64,000 nt of DNA from Gnetum montanum (GCA_015680685.1 MNCI01023527.1:193863-257862); one strand, 5' to 3'. Counted from the first letter of the stretch, positions 10,348-22,870 are shown. Program-made: numbers and translations. The notes: generated from the sequence alone by a model not told the origin.

Positions 10348-12783
10348 ATGTCTCCTTCTTCATGTGAAAGCACCTCACCGCCTAGGTTTGAAACAGGAAA
10401 TAGTCAGCAGCGTAATACACATGACATTGATCCAGCAGTCCCTCAACAAGTTCGAGTGGTATATATTCATCCTGATGAGTATATACTAGACTTCACCTTT
10501 ATCCTCCATCAAGACAAAAAACTACATTGACAAGACTTAGAAGGTAACATAGTGTTACCTCCCAATCGTTCAGTCCCAAGCATGCTTCTTTGTGCTCTCA
10601 CATGAATTGGCTTGCTGCACTTACATGTAGAATACATTGTACAAGACCATGACTTGAGAGAACACCATCCCATGGAGGTACAACACCAAAGGGACTTGCA
10701 ATAGGAGAGACATTATAAGTCTTTGAAGGATAAGTGGTCCCAGGATGTCTCACATGTCTTAAGCGAAAATGAGGGTGGTGAACCTACCTCAGGCAGTCAC
10801 CCACATAACAATGTTCCTTCCCTTGACTCTGGCCAAGGGATTGTATATCAGAACGTTCATTCCACTATTCATAACCTAGGTTCTAATACCCATGGGCACA
10901 AAGGTTCTGAAAAAAGGACACGAACTCATGATAAAGGTGGACATTCTGATCGCAATTGCGATCGGGGCCGAGACCGCAGAAGAGAAGGTAGTAGACATTG
11001 TCATGATGACGATTCTCCTTCTTCTTCATCCTCTCCTTCAATATTCGGATGTGGTCATAAAGAAAAAGACCATGGGGATAAAGGTAGGAAAAGTGGAAGT
11101 CATAGACAAAACAACCAGAAAAGGGGATGAGGGCACTCTAGAGAGCCACAACATAGAAGAAGAGAGAGTAGGGAACAACGTAGGCATCATAGATGCCATG
11201 GATGAGACAATTATGATGAACCCATACTCGCTATTCAAAGTATGTTAGACATAACTGAGGCTATTAAAATCCTAACAAGGCACCAGAAAGATAATAGGAT
11301 CAAGAGATTAGATATGAACAATATCTCATGATTTGAAGGGGGATACAATGCTAATCCTTATAATCATTTACAAGCATTCCATGATGCATGTGCCTTACAA
11401 AACATAAAGAACGAATGGTAAAAACTTAAGTTGTTCCCATGGACATTAGTTAAAGAAGTAGAAAGTTGGTACCAGTCTTTAGAACCAGAATCCATTCGTA
11501 GGTGGAGTATTATGTTAGAACTATTTAATGACAAGTACCAAACGTACTCTCGAGTGTCCAACCTGTGAAAGCAAATCCAAGGCTGGAAATAAGGAGGACA
11601 TGAACCCTTGGATGTTGTTATGAGCCGATATTATGCACTGTTACACTATTGTCATGGCCATGGTTATTTAAAAAGGGATCAACTATGCCATCTCGTGGAT
11701 GGGCTTAGGCATGAAACAAGAAGAACCCTTGGGACTTATGCCCAAGGAAGACTATCTAAGCTTAGGTCCCATCAAATTCAAAGACAATTGGAGCAAGTTG
11801 CTAAGGAAGAAGGTGAGCTACGGAAGAGAGAAAGTGCGGAAGAGTATAACCAAGATCCTTCCCTCTAGAAGAGGGGAGTAAGATTTTATGAGGATGAAGA
11901 AGAGTCACCACTCAAAGAGATGGTGAATAGGAAAACTTTGCCTATCCAAAAGTTGACATCAGAAGTATAAGAAAAGATAGACCAAATGTGGGATTCCCTA
12001 GATAATAGATTTCAATCTGTTCTTAAAATAGTAGAGGAGTCTAGAGAGCAAGGTAGTGATTGTGAAAAAAGAAAAAAAAAGAGAAGCTGAACATGCACGT
12101 AGCAAGGGTAAGGGTAAAGTTGCCATCATTGAAGAGGTTGTGGAGTTGGAACCAGACAATGATGGTTTATGTGAAATATGTCAATATGATCATCCTAAGA
12201 GATGTTACCCTGTAATCTCACATCTGCAGGAGTCTGGGGTGTATGCACTCAACCCACAATTAAACAGAAGGCAAACACCCTGAAGGTTACCTTATCCTCA
12301 AGGTAACCCAAGGCAATTTCACCAACCCTTAACATATTATCCTAGTGGAACTCCACCACAACCAATTGAGCAATATCAACAGTGGCGGCACCCACAATCA
12401 TGGGGAATGCCACCACCAAGGCAACAGTATCCTTATTGGTAACTTGACCCATATGGATATTATGTGTAGCAGCCAATCTCCCCACATGACTCTACTGGTC
12501 ATGTCACTCTTCAACCTCACTACCAAGCCCGCGAGTATTATGGGACTCCCTCTTCTAGGGGCGATATTTGGCAAGCATATCATCCTTCTCATCCGGCTGC
12601 ATCTCTTCCACCAATAGCTCGACTACCATCTACTCCAGCTATGCAAGGTGAAATCCCTACCCAACCGAAGCTACGTAATGCAACAAGGACTATTAACTCT
12701 CAACCTACTATTGGTTCCAACAACCACATGAAGAAAAGACCTTTCTTTAGAACCAACAGACCAACCAAGCCCTTGCCATCATA
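10348..12783 (+). pseudogene. gag of gypsy element 5 (broken)
   Basis: The start at 10348 (MSPSSCEST) matches the starts in elements 3 and 4 (MSSSS). The N-terminal half (10723-11130) is hydrophilic, with Arg/Asp/His/Ser-rich runs such as RDRRREGSRH. The capsid part is at about 11340-11870 (WYQSLEPE, YYALLHYCHGHGY, GLRHETRRTLGTYAQGRL). The zinc knuckle CEICQYDHPKRC is at about 12165-12205, with CX2CX3HX3C spacing. A Gln/Pro/Tyr-rich tail follows to 12783. Stops in the capsid part and frame changes around 11880 and 12300 break the frame. The product would assemble cytoplasmic particles if intact. Confidence 0.82.
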
Positions 12784-12784
12784 A

Positions 12785-13834
12785 GTGGCTGATTCCTTAG
12801 ATGCCTCAATATCAATCAAAACTTTGGAGCCTCCTTCAACTCAATCACTGCACTCAACACATACGGTCATGCTAACACATGTTGTCACCGATTGGATCAA
12901 AGCTAGCTACCTTCCCAGGAAATTCTCAGATCTTGGGAGTCCTCTAATATACTTACAAATTGCTGAAAATGTGCTGTGCAAGGCTCTTTTGGATTTAGGT
13001 TCCGGTATCAACTTGATTTCTCAAGAAATGTACAAGGCTTGGAACCTGCCTCTATTGAAAAAGAGCAACATCCATCTAGAGTTGGCCAACCAGTCCATCA
13101 TTGTCCCATTGGGACTAGTGGAAGACATTATTACCACTGTTTGTGGGTGGTTGTACCTAGCTGACTTCATAGTGATCTAGGTAAACAATGGTAAGGGGGA
13201 CTTCCCAATCATAATGGAAAGAGCATGGCTAAGCACCATCGACGCATGCTTAGGAATCCATGATCTTTCCCTAAAAATATCAAAGGAAAATACATTCGAA
13301 AAGATCAAGAAGAAGAAAGTTCCATGCATCGCATACAGTGACACAAGGTGTAATTGCATGCAGAGGTCATGGTTTGTGCAAAGTTTAACATTACCTGCAT
13401 GTAATCAGTGTGCACAAGTGATCAACATACAAAGATGCTTATATGCAGTAGCCACACAATAGGAAGGCACCTAGTGGCTAACAGTTGATCAAGAAAGTAG
13501 TTCACTCATATGCATGGAACCAACTAAGGGTTTGACTTGTGCTTACATTGATAACATAGAAGCATTAGAGCAAGTCCACCGCCAACTTCCAAGTCTTAAC
13601 CTTGAAAATGTCAACTAGGGGAAGTTGGAAATCCATGAGAAATTTAAGCAGGAGCCCCTCAAGCTGAAACCATTGCCCACCGATATGGAATACATGTTCC
13701 TTAAAAACAAAAAATCAGTTATTATCAACGCTCAACTTACTCCTCAACAGAAAGAAGAACTGTTGAAGGTAATCAATAGATGGTCAAAAGCCTTTGCTTT
13801 GTCATATCCCAAATTAACAGGAATAGATCCTAGG
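12785..13834 (+). pseudogene. Aspartic protease region of gypsy element 5
   Basis: The ORF 12785-13180 contains ALLDLGSGINLISQEMYKAWN, a retropepsin active-site region in which the usual D-S/T-G has become DLG. The catalytic Asp remains, but the second residue is non-canonical. The flanking LPRKFSDLGSPLIYLQ and IIVPLGLVEDI segments are shared with elements 3 and 4. Further pieces of the protease-RT linker continue to 13834 (13214-13462, 13625-13834), where a solo LTR splits the gene after LTGIDPR. The original frame continues at 14679. Confidence 0.8.
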
Positions 13835-14678
13835 TGATGAGTGGCGAGGTACCCCTACACTCAACCATACGAATACGAGCGTAGCATGCACGATCCGGTC
13901 GAACTCCATAGACTAAGTGCCTACACGCCTCATGGAACACTTAAGGTTAATTATTCGTTGTCTTCCCAGACTTACTTGTAGTTGTCACGGTGTATGGTTA
14001 AGTAAGTCTGAGGTATATGATTTTTATTGTCTTTTCAATTTTATCTCCTATGTTGATAAGGTGAAACGTGAAGAGACTAATTACTAACTCTAACTAAGTA
14101 ACTAGGTCTGAATTAACCTAGCGTCAGCATTTTTTCCCACTTACCATTCACACCCTGAACTGATGCAACCTTGGTTACCAAACGCTAATCGTCGCTGGGA
14201 TCACCAAGCGTAACGCACGTGCGCGAAGGGATCGTACTGAGGCACTTAACTAGGAGAGAAGGGTTGAGAGAGATTTAATGACTAATAAAGCATTTAAAGA
14301 ATAAACAATAAATAATAGTAAATAAAGTCCTAATTAGCCTATTCCATGCACTGCAAGGTTTATCCAAGAAGTTCGTCTTCATTTCCGTACACAAATATGT
14401 GTTCAGGTACAATATCTGCTCGAATAAAGATCCGTTCACTTTGGAGCTCCTACTGTGGGCACATGGAAAATATTCTATCTTTGAAGAGGTAAAACTGCCA
14501 GAGTTTCGCTAAGGGTCTAGATCTAGATGAGAAACAAAGGGAGAGCTGCCTCTTATTTATAGACTTAGCAGCGCACTGCAATATCACATACGCGATATCG
14601 CAGGGGACGATGCGATATAGCAGCAGATGCTATATCGCGTACGTGATATCGTGGCCCATGCGATATCGCGTCCCATCA
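13835..14678 (-). repeat. Solo LTR inserted in element 5 (CGATATCG-type U3)
   Basis: TGATGAGTGG...GCGTCCCATCA, 844 bp, flanked by perfect five-base duplications CTAGG (13830-13834 and 14679-14683). Removing the LTR and one CTAGG rejoins the protease-RT linker as found in element 3. No internal sequence remains, so the LTRs of the inserted element recombined. The U3 has several CGATATCG palindromes at about 14580-14672, some decayed to CAATATCACATA. Confidence 0.95.
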
Positions 14679-15974
14679 CTAGGATATGCAAACATAGGAT
14701 TTACATCAACCCCTCCATGAAGCCTTGAAGACCCGCAAAGGCGTTTGAACCCAAAGCTGAAGCAAGTAGTTAAGGAAAAAATTGAACAGCTTCTCAAGGC
14801 TGGGTTCATATACCCCATTGCTGATAGAGAATGGGTTAGCCCATTAGTTATTGTGCCTAAACAGGGAGGCAAATGGAGGGTGTGCATAGATTTCAGGCTA
14901 CTGAATATGGCAACATTCAAAGATCACTTTCCGTTGCCATTTGTTAACCAAGTCTTAGACACCATCGCAGGGCATCACTACTATAATTTTCTGGATGGAC
15001 ATAGTGAATATAACCAAGTATAAATAGCCCCAGAAGACCAAGCCAAGACTACATTCACCAATCCTTAGGGAACGTTCGCATACAAACAGATGTCGTTTGG
15101 CTTTTGTAATGTCCCTACAACATTTCGACAACTAGTTCTAAGCATATTCCAACAGCAGATAGGGAATGGCGTGGAGGTCTTTATGGACAACTTCTCCACC
15201 TATGGAGCAAACTTTGATCAAGCCTTGGACCGGTTAGAGCAAGTGTTAAAAAGATGTGTAGAAACCAATTTGAGGCTCAAGTGGCAGAAAAGTCATTTGA
15301 TGGTCCAAGAGGGTGTAGTACTAGGGCACAAAATCTCACACACAAGGATAGAGGTAAACCCTGAGAAAATCAAAGTTATCTAAGGAATTACCCATCAACC
15401 AGAAACTGTCAAAGATATTCGATCATTCCTTGAACATACTGGCTACTATAGGAGATTTATTGAGAACTTTTCAAAGGTTGCCAAACCATTGGTGGAATTA
15501 ATGAAAAATGACGTACCTTTCGAGTGGACCAAGAAATGCAAATTAGCTTTTCAAACTCTAAAATAGAAGCTAGTAGAAACACCCATTCTACAAGCTCCTG
15601 ACTGGTCCAAACCATTTCATATCATGATTGACACATCCAACTATGTCTTAGGAGCCGTACTTACACAATTAGATGACCAGAAGCATCCTTATTACATCCA
15701 CTGTGCAAGTGGAAGTATTGTTGGTGCACAACTTAACTACACTACCATAGAGAAAGAATTAATGGTTGTAGTGTTTGCACCAGAAAAGTTTAGAGACTAT
15801 GTATTGGGATATAAAGTATATATACATATATATCATAGTGCAATAAGGTTCCTCATGAATAAGCCAATGGTAAGTTCTTGTATCATACGATGGCTTGTAA
15901 TCTTACAAGAGTTTGATTTAACAAATCGCAAGGGCACCAAGAATGTAGTTGCTGATCATTTATCTTGGTTGTGA
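14679..15974 (+). pseudogene. Reverse transcriptase and RNase H of gypsy element 5
   Basis: RT copies element RNA into DNA. The finger/palm part (14745-15023) has WVSPLVIVPKQGGKWRVCIDFRLLN with the FLDG motif near 14990. The next ORF (15090-15383) has VFMDNFSTYG at about 15178, where the second catalytic Asp of FMDD is Asn. Connection and RNase H follow (about 15400-15974), with MIDTSNYVLGAVLTQLDD, then an EKELMVVVFAPEKFRDY block and VVADHLSWL. Stops at 15021, 15381 and 15564 and the altered active site mean it is inactive. Confidence 0.9.
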
Positions 15975-16039
15975 TGGGACAACAAAGAGGATGAGTATCC
16001 AATTTTTGATTATTTCCCTGATGAATTCCTCTTTGCCGA

Positions 16040-17423
16040 TGTAGTGAATAATCAATCACCCATAGAGACAAATTGTTATAGTAGCATTCTTACCAATCTC
16101 CTCATGCAACAAATACCACAAGAGTTAAACCTTAAGAAGAAACAACAATTTCTTCACCGAGCCAAGTACTCTATGGAAATCAATGGGCAACTTTACAAAG
16201 TGCGTCTCGATGGCTTGGTTCAATGGTATGTTCCTGATATAGATCAACTATGAGTTCTCTAAGATTTTCATGAGGGTCCTTATGGAGGTCATTATGCTGG
16301 GAGACGAACAGCCATCAAGATCTTGCTTGTAGGATATCATTGGCCTACATTATTTTGGGACGCCCATTGTTTCATCCAATCTTGTGAGCACTGTCAACGT
16401 GATAGGGGAATGACTACTAAAATGAAGGGTCAGCAACAATGGATTCAACCGTTAGAACCCTTCGACATTTTGGGAATTGATTTTATGTGGCCGATTACAC
16501 TAATGTCCAATGGAAAAGCTTATATTATTATTGCCATTGATTACCTAACAAAATGGGCCAAAGTAGCTACTGTTCAAGATTGTACATTATCTACAGCTGC
16601 ATGATTTATTCAACAACAAATCATAAACAGGTTTGGTGTGCCACGTGCACTTATTTCAAACAATGGTACACACTTCACAGGTGCAAATTTTCAGAAATTA
16701 ATGCAACTCTTAGGGGTTGAACACAAACTAACAACACCATACCACCCCCAAGTGAATGGTCAAGCCAAAGTCACCAACAGGGAGATTACGAAAATATTGA
16801 CAAGAACTATTAGCAAGTATAGGCGATACTGGAGCACTAAACTGAACAATGCTCTTTGGGCATACCGCTCCACATGGAAACTTCCTATAGGCTACTCTTC
16901 CTATGAGTTAGTGTAAGGTAAATTTCCAACACTTCCCATTCAAACTGAGCTCCATACACTATCCATGGCATGTGACCTCAACCTTAAACTTTATCTAGCA
17001 CAGAAACAACCATTCATAATCCTTAACTTGCTAGATGAAAATCGATTAGCTACCCTATCATCTAACGAGTTGCACAAGGCATTCAATAAATAATGTCATA
17101 ACCTAAGGATTACGAAAGTTAAATATCAACTGGGAGATAAGGTTCTCTACTGGAATCCCACACATGTGCTATAATGTACTAAATTTCAAACACTTTGGGA
17201 AGGACCTTATATTATTTATGCAACTTTTCCTTTAGGGGCCATGACAATATACAAACCTAAGAGCCCAGACAAGAAACTATTGGTCAACATGCAACAAACC
17301 AAACCTTTTCATGAGCTTAGGACAGCTAGTACACATGCTACCTCTATTAGTGGACAACCCTACTCACTATTTCGAATCTCCTCCTTCCAACTCAGTCGTG
17401 GGGGATATGGCTACCTATGCTAA
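16040..17423 (+). pseudogene. Integrase of gypsy element 5
   Basis: The zinc-binding part (about 16270-16420) shows HYAGRR, then YHWPTLFWDAHCFIQSCEHC. The core (16440-16916) has LGIDFMWP with the first catalytic Asp. ISNNGTHF stands where element 3 has ISDNGTHF, so the second catalytic Asp is lost. The core ends in HPQVNGQAKVTNREI, then KLNNALWAYRSTWKLPIGYS. The C-terminal part continues in broken frame to about 17420 and has no chromodomain. Stops at 16251, 16602 and 16914 split the reading. Confidence 0.88.
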
Positions 17424-19395
17424 CCGTTCTAGGTTCTTATTTCTTTTGAAATTTTTGTTTTACACATTTCTTGTTTTACACATTCTTTCAACTTTTCTTA
17501 TTTTTTTTTACACCATCAGTCATATTTTTACTATTTCTTAGTTTGCTTGATTACTTTTATTTGTCATCCAATAAGTGCTCATGATGGTGGATTGAATTAT
17601 ATCATATTGATTGCTAATGTTTGGTTTTTACCTTTGAATTATGATGCTGATATTAAGGTATGGTTCTTTTGGTAAAACAAGGAATGAGTCCACACCATCC
17701 ACTCATCCATACAACTCTATGGTCTCCTTTGGCTTGGAGCTATACAATCCCTTTTTTCTAAGTAAACTTTTAATGAATTGGTGGCTAGGTACTTTTCAAA
17801 CCAAGAAAAGACTCAAAGGATGAAAAGGGTGTGACTTTAAGGGGATTCGATGCATTTGTGCTAACCATTCTCTTGGGGTGCTTAGATGCTTTTTCTTGGG
17901 CTTTTTGCCATGTTGACATTGTTCAAAAATCGAGAAGATGAGTGAATAAAAATAAGTCTTTGCATGGTGTGGTTCTCACGCAAAAAAAAAAGGAGAAAAG
18001 TGAAAATTCAAAGCACACCCCTTGGACAAAATAAATGCAAAAAAAAAATGCATGGGTCTTTGCATGGTGTGGTTCTCATTCAAAGAAAAAAAACAACAAC
18101 ATGGGAATTTAAAGCACACCCCTTAGAGCAAATAAAAGGGCTACAAGCACTGGTTATGAAACTGGAAAGATATGTTACCCATGCCTAAAGGTTCCCTCTA
18201 ACTAAGGCCCTTTCTCAGTTCCTGCTTCTCCATCTCGCTCTCCTCAGAATGGTGGTGATGCTTTATGGAAGAATTCTTGTTGCTTCAAGTGGATGGATTG
18301 GTTAAGTGTGTTGATGCGAGGTCACTGGATGTGGTTTGTTTGAGTCTGGATTTGGGATGAGTTCTACTCAGTCACATTAACCATAAAATACACAAGGGAC
18401 TTTACACAACCTTGTTCTTAGGATTCCATTCCATTCTCTCCTCTCCATCTTTCTTCCCATTTTTCCACCTCATTATCAGCTTTATCATTAGTCCGTTTCT
18501 GGGTTGATGCATTGTTTTTCTTTGGTAAATTTTTGTGGGTAAGTTTTTAAATCTTGCTTCCAAATGACATTCCTAGAGCCTACAGACTCTTTGGTTTGTG
18601 GGTTTGTCAGGGCATAAAAGGCATGAGCCTGCTTTGGGGAGGACCCACTAGCATTTCTTTTTGGTGCAATTGTTAACTTCTTTCCCTTAAACATTTCCTG
18701 CAATCAATCATTTCTTATTTCATCCCCATCCATGACATCCATTTTATTGGCGTTGTTGTTGATATTTTTCATCTTTCTTGTTCCTCATGTTTTTCCATCT
18801 CATAGCTAGCAAAGGTTTGCTCTTAGTCGTGGGGGCCCTGGCACAAATTTTTTAATTTTTTCCATTTTACTAATTGCCTAACCCCTACGCCTTGGGTAGT
18901 CACTTGTGATAAATCTTCGAACCAGTTTTTGCCATAACCACAACTCAGCCAATGTGCTTCATATTGAGGCAAGGTATCAACTGCACTTGTGGTTTATCTA
19001 TCCTTGCTCATTTATGATTGTGTTGTGTGTGCAGATGGCGATCATACAAACAATGGACTAGGCTTGGAGGAAGCACTCAGGATGGACCGGAACTGGAGCA
19101 TTTACGAAAGGAGCAAGTCTAGTGGCATGGCTATGGATAAATAACGAAAAGCGCAATCTTAGCATTGGTGGCAACATGCTTCATTTTCTTTCTCTCTCTT
19201 TCTCTACAAGCTACCAAATAAAGGCTTGGATGTCATTTATGTACGAGTGTTCACCACAATGTTGTAATATGCTTATTGATCTGTTCACTAGGCATGTTGA
19301 GTCTGTCATCCCATTCCACTGTCAGTTGTCAATTAGTCAATAATCCCATACCTTCCCAATATTTTGTAAGGAACTCGATGACGAGTTTTCATTCA
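17424..19395 (+). other. Non-coding region between integrase and 3' LTR, element 5
   Basis: I see no credible ORF here. The order of blocks matches elements 2, 3 and 4. It includes a 100-bp tandem duplication (17956-18055 and 18056-18155, each starting GTCTTTGCATGGTGTGG) and the AGGACCCACTAGCATTTC block near 18640. It ends with CATTCAGTTG just before the polypurine tract. Some Athila-like elements have an env-like ORF at this place, but none is recognisable here. Confidence 0.75.
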
Positions 19396-19407
19396 GTTGT
19401 GGGGGTA
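19396..19407 (+). other. Polypurine tract of element 5
   Basis: GTTGTGGGGGTA lies immediately upstream of the 3' LTR start TGATGAGAG. It is the expected plus-strand DNA priming site, and the same G-run occurs in complement beside the 3' LTRs of elements 3 and 4. Confidence 0.8.
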
Positions 19408-20325
19408 TGATGAGAGCAGTTACTTTAATAATTAGAGTGGTTATTATTAGAATAGTTACTCTAATTATTAGAGTGGTTAGTATTAGAGTAGTTACTCTAA
19501 TTATTAGAGTGGTTATTCCCAGGTTACTCTTGGGCCTATAAATACAGTGCCCAGGCACACAATAGGGAGGAATTCAGAAGAAGGAGTTAAGAGGAAGTCT
19601 AGGGAAGAAGTCTTGTAGGAGTCAAGTAGCAAAACTCTTGTAGTTAGAGTATTTTCCAAGTGCCCGCAACAAGAGGCCGAAGTGTGGACGGATCTTTATT
19701 CGAGCATTGTGTACCTGAGCACATCTTGTGTACAGCAATAAAGATAAGCTCTTTGATTCATCCTTGCAGCACTTGAGATTTTTTTTCTTACACATTTATT
19801 TTATTTTATTTTCTTATGCATTTATTTTATTTTATGCACTTTACCTTTCTGTTATTAGCATTGCAATTCATTTTGATCAATTAAGCAAATTGTTAAATTA
19901 CACTCAATACGATCACTTCGAGCATGTGTGTAACACTTGGTAACCCAGTAACGATTAGCGTTTGGTAATCCTAGTAGTGTTGCACTAGTTCAGGATGTGT
20001 ACAACAAGTGAGAATGGATACTAGTGTTAGGATTAGTTAAAGCCTAGTTAATCAGTAGTTAAGTTAAATTAGTTACTTAGTTATCTCTCTCTCCTCCCTT
20101 ATTAGCAACAGGACATAAAAACATAAAAGCTATAAAAATCATATGCCTCAAGCTTACTTAACCATACAATTATGACATACAGGTAAGGTTGGGAAGATAA
20201 TGATCAACCAACCTGTCCTTGTTTCACAAAGGCGCATAGGCACTTAGTCCTTGGAATTTGACCGAATCATGCGTGAAACGCTCGTATTCGTATGGTTGAG
20301 TGTAGGGGTACCTCGCCGCTCATCA
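19408..20325 (+). repeat. 3' LTR of gypsy element 5
   Basis: TGATGAGAGCAG...CGCCGCTCATCA, 918 bp, closely similar to the 5' LTR but with about one repeat fewer in the U3 palindrome array (about 19410-19510). The right target duplication CCTTC follows at 20326. Confidence 0.93.
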
Positions 20326-20330
20326 CCTTC

Positions 20331-20790
20331 CAAATTCATTTTCCTTTGAGATTTTTAAGGAGATGTCACTTATGTCCATTCCCACATCAACCATGCTTAA
20401 CCATGCCCTTGCCATAATGATGGGGAAGTCACTTTTGTAGTTTTATACCTTGATCACCAGAAAATCAATAGGATAGGACCACCCACTAACTATGGTTACA
20501 ATGTCCTCCATTATTCTCAAGGGAACAATAATTGATTGATCTACCAATTCTAAATGAATGTTACACTTTTTAAGAGATAGTAGGTTCTAGGCTTGGTACA
20601 TGTCATGGGAGATGAGATTAACACCAACACTAGAATCAAGAAGGGCCTTACATGGCTCATGTCTAGTGATTTGTAAGTACATGAGTGGACTTCCTGGGTC
20701 AAATCTTTTTGTGGGAAGATTACTAGCCTTGATCTAATTGGAAACAACATGAGCTAACATCATAGTCTAGATTTGAGGCAACATTTGGTT
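20331..20790 (-). pseudogene. Protease region of gypsy element 2 (right part)
   Basis: The minus strand around 20750-20550 gives a segment ending in a DSSVGVNLIS-like stretch, corresponding to the LDSGSDVNLIS active site of element 3. It is out of frame in places. It continues at 9257 across element 5. Confidence 0.6.
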
Positions 20791-20959
20791 TGAAGGACAC
20801 TTGAATGTGTTTCATGCAGAGGATGAGGGTGTTGAACATATAGGATGACTAGCCATATTAGGTTGTGAGGGTTTAGGAGAACTTTTGGGTCAAAAAAATG
20901 GTCATTTTCTAGATCGATTGTCCAAACCACTTGGCTAAAAAGCCAATTGTGAATGTACA

Positions 20960-22870
20960 GCCCTCATAGCATTTTGTTGTTGTGGTTGTGGAGAAATTTT
21001 GTCCTATATGGATGGAATACGAGGTAACTGGGTTGAGGGCGAAGGGATGTATGTAGATGCATGTGGAGGGTGGTATGGATATGGGTGCTCCCCTCGAGTA
21101 GATGGTGAATGAGTTCGATGGTACTCTGGAGGGTAATAGGGGTGCTAAAATGAGATGTGGCTTGTAGAACTGCTTGGAGAAATAGGTTGCTAAACATAGT
21201 ACCTATATAGAATTGGTTGCCAATAAGGGTATTATTGTCTTGACGGTGGAATTCTCCACGATTGTGGTTGGTGCCACTATTGATATTGTTCATATGGTTG
21301 TGGTGGAGCTCCACTTGGGTAGTAAGCTTATTGTTGTTGGTGGAATTTCCTTGGATTGCCTTGAGGATAAGGCAATTGTCTAAGTGCTTGCCTTCGTGCT
21401 AGTTGAGGATTCAACATGTATACCTCGAACTCTTGTAAGTGTGACACCATAGGGAAACATCCTTGAGGATGTTCATACTGACATATGTCACAACCAACAT
21501 CATGATCAAAGTCTATCTCCACAACTTCTTCTACTGCAACAACTTTGCCCTTACATCTCTAGTAGTCACGTTCAGCCTCTTTCCACCTCCTACAATTATG
21601 ATCACTATTTTGCTATTTGGATTCTTTTGTAATCTTCATAGCAGTTTGAAATTTTTCATCCAAAGAGTTTCATAATTTATCAACCTTTGCCAAAATATCA
21701 TATATAGATTTTTGGATGGACAACGTTTTCCTATTCACCACTTCGTTAAGTGGTGACTCCTCATCATAAAATCGAACCTCTCTTTTTTTGATGGAAGGAT
21801 CCCTATTATATTCTTCTACACCTTTCCTTTTTCGCAACTCACTCTCTTCTTTTGCAACCTATTCTATCAACCTTTGTATTTAATGAGCTCTTAGTTTGAA
21901 TAATCTCCCTTGGGCATAAACCCCAAGAGTTTTTTTGGTTTTTGCTCTAAGCCCATCTATGATGTGGCAAAGTTGTTTCATTTGAGAATAACCATGGCCA
22001 GGGCATCAGTGCAAGAAAGAATAATATCTGTCCATGGCAGCATCCAAGGCTTCATGTGTTCCCTGTTTCCAACCTTGGATTTGCCTTCTCAAGTTGGACA
22101 CTCTAGAGTATGTTTGGTATTTATCATTGAATAGTTCAAGCATTATACTCCATTTATGGATGGATTCCAGCTCTAAGGACTAATACCAACTTTTGACCTC
22201 TTTGATGAGTTTCCTAAGAAATAGCTTGAGTTTTTGCCAATCATTTTCAATGTTTTGTAAGGCATAGGCATCATGGAAAGCTTGTAGATGTGTTTGCGGA
22301 TTAGAGTTGTCTCCCCCCTCAAATCTTGGGATATTATTCATGTCTAAGCGCTTGATCCAACTGNGACAACTCTAATCCGCAAACACATCTACAAGCTTTC
22401 CATGATGCCTATGCCTNATGATGATGTCCTTTATTACCCCTACGTTCTTGGTGGGCTCTACGGTCATTGTTGTCTTGTTATTCACTTTCATCATAATTAT
22501 TTCTATGGTGGCTTCTATTTGAACTAGCAGATGAAGAGAAATGTTCAGAATTAGATGAAGAGGATGAGGAGAAAGGTGGACCATCACCACCACCACAGTG
22601 TTCACCACCATCTCTTTGCTCATTACAACCACCATCCTTAGATCCTTTGCCATCATGATGTTTGCCTAAGTTCTTGCCTTGACTATCACTTTTTCCTGAA
22701 CTTGGTTTATTAATAGTGGATCGCAAGTTCAGGGCCACACCCTCATCACTAATAATAGGGGGTGGAGAATCTTCATGTTGAGAACCCCCAGAGGGAGAAT
22801 CCTCGTTGTTGGTTTGATTTAACAGGAATAAGAAATTAGTAAAGTGTTTTCCCTTCACAAACTCATGGTT
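20960..22870 (-). pseudogene. gag of gypsy element 2 (broken)
   Basis: The minus strand contains a Ser/Gly/Asp-rich N-terminal segment (22858-22478), a capsid part around 22310-21880 and a zinc-knuckle segment CDICQYEHPQGCFPMVSHLQ in ORF 21522-21328. The Gln/His-rich tail continues to 20964. A perfect 52-bp inverted copy between two undetermined bases (22364 and 22417) replaces about 100 bp found in sister copies, so part of the break may be an assembly fault. Other stops are genuine-looking decay. Confidence 0.75.
22260..22416. repeat. Perfect 52-bp inverted repeat flanked by N bases
   Basis: 22260-22311 and 22365-22416 are exact reverse complements with a 53-bp spacer. The second arm is bounded precisely by the only two N characters in the window, at 22364 and 22417. 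A biological hairpin would not end at ambiguous bases on both sides, so this is probably a gap-filling artefact. Confidence 0.95.

Larger units (their letters stand above)
9258..20325 (+). mobile_element. Gypsy element 5, full-length, Athila-like, plus strand
   Basis: This 11.07-kb element is complete in structure: 5' LTR 9258-10211, PBS 10212-10230, gag from 10348, protease, RT, RNase H, integrase to about 17420, 2-kb non-coding region, polypurine tract and 3' LTR 19408-20325. Five-base duplications CCTTC flank it at 9253-9257 and 20326-20330. It sits in the protease region of element 2 in the opposite orientation. A solo LTR at 13835-14678 splits its protease-RT junction. Many in-frame stops and altered catalytic residues show it is dead. 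The LTRs are 954 and 918 bp, and the difference lies in the U3 repeats. Confidence 0.92.

Noticed and set aside
10892-11248. Overlapping second-frame ORF (118 aa) in gag of element 5
   Set aside because: The N-terminal gag part is rich in charged-residue codons that stay open in a second frame. The same pattern occurs at 58361-57903 and 52201-51941, with no sign of its own start or domain.
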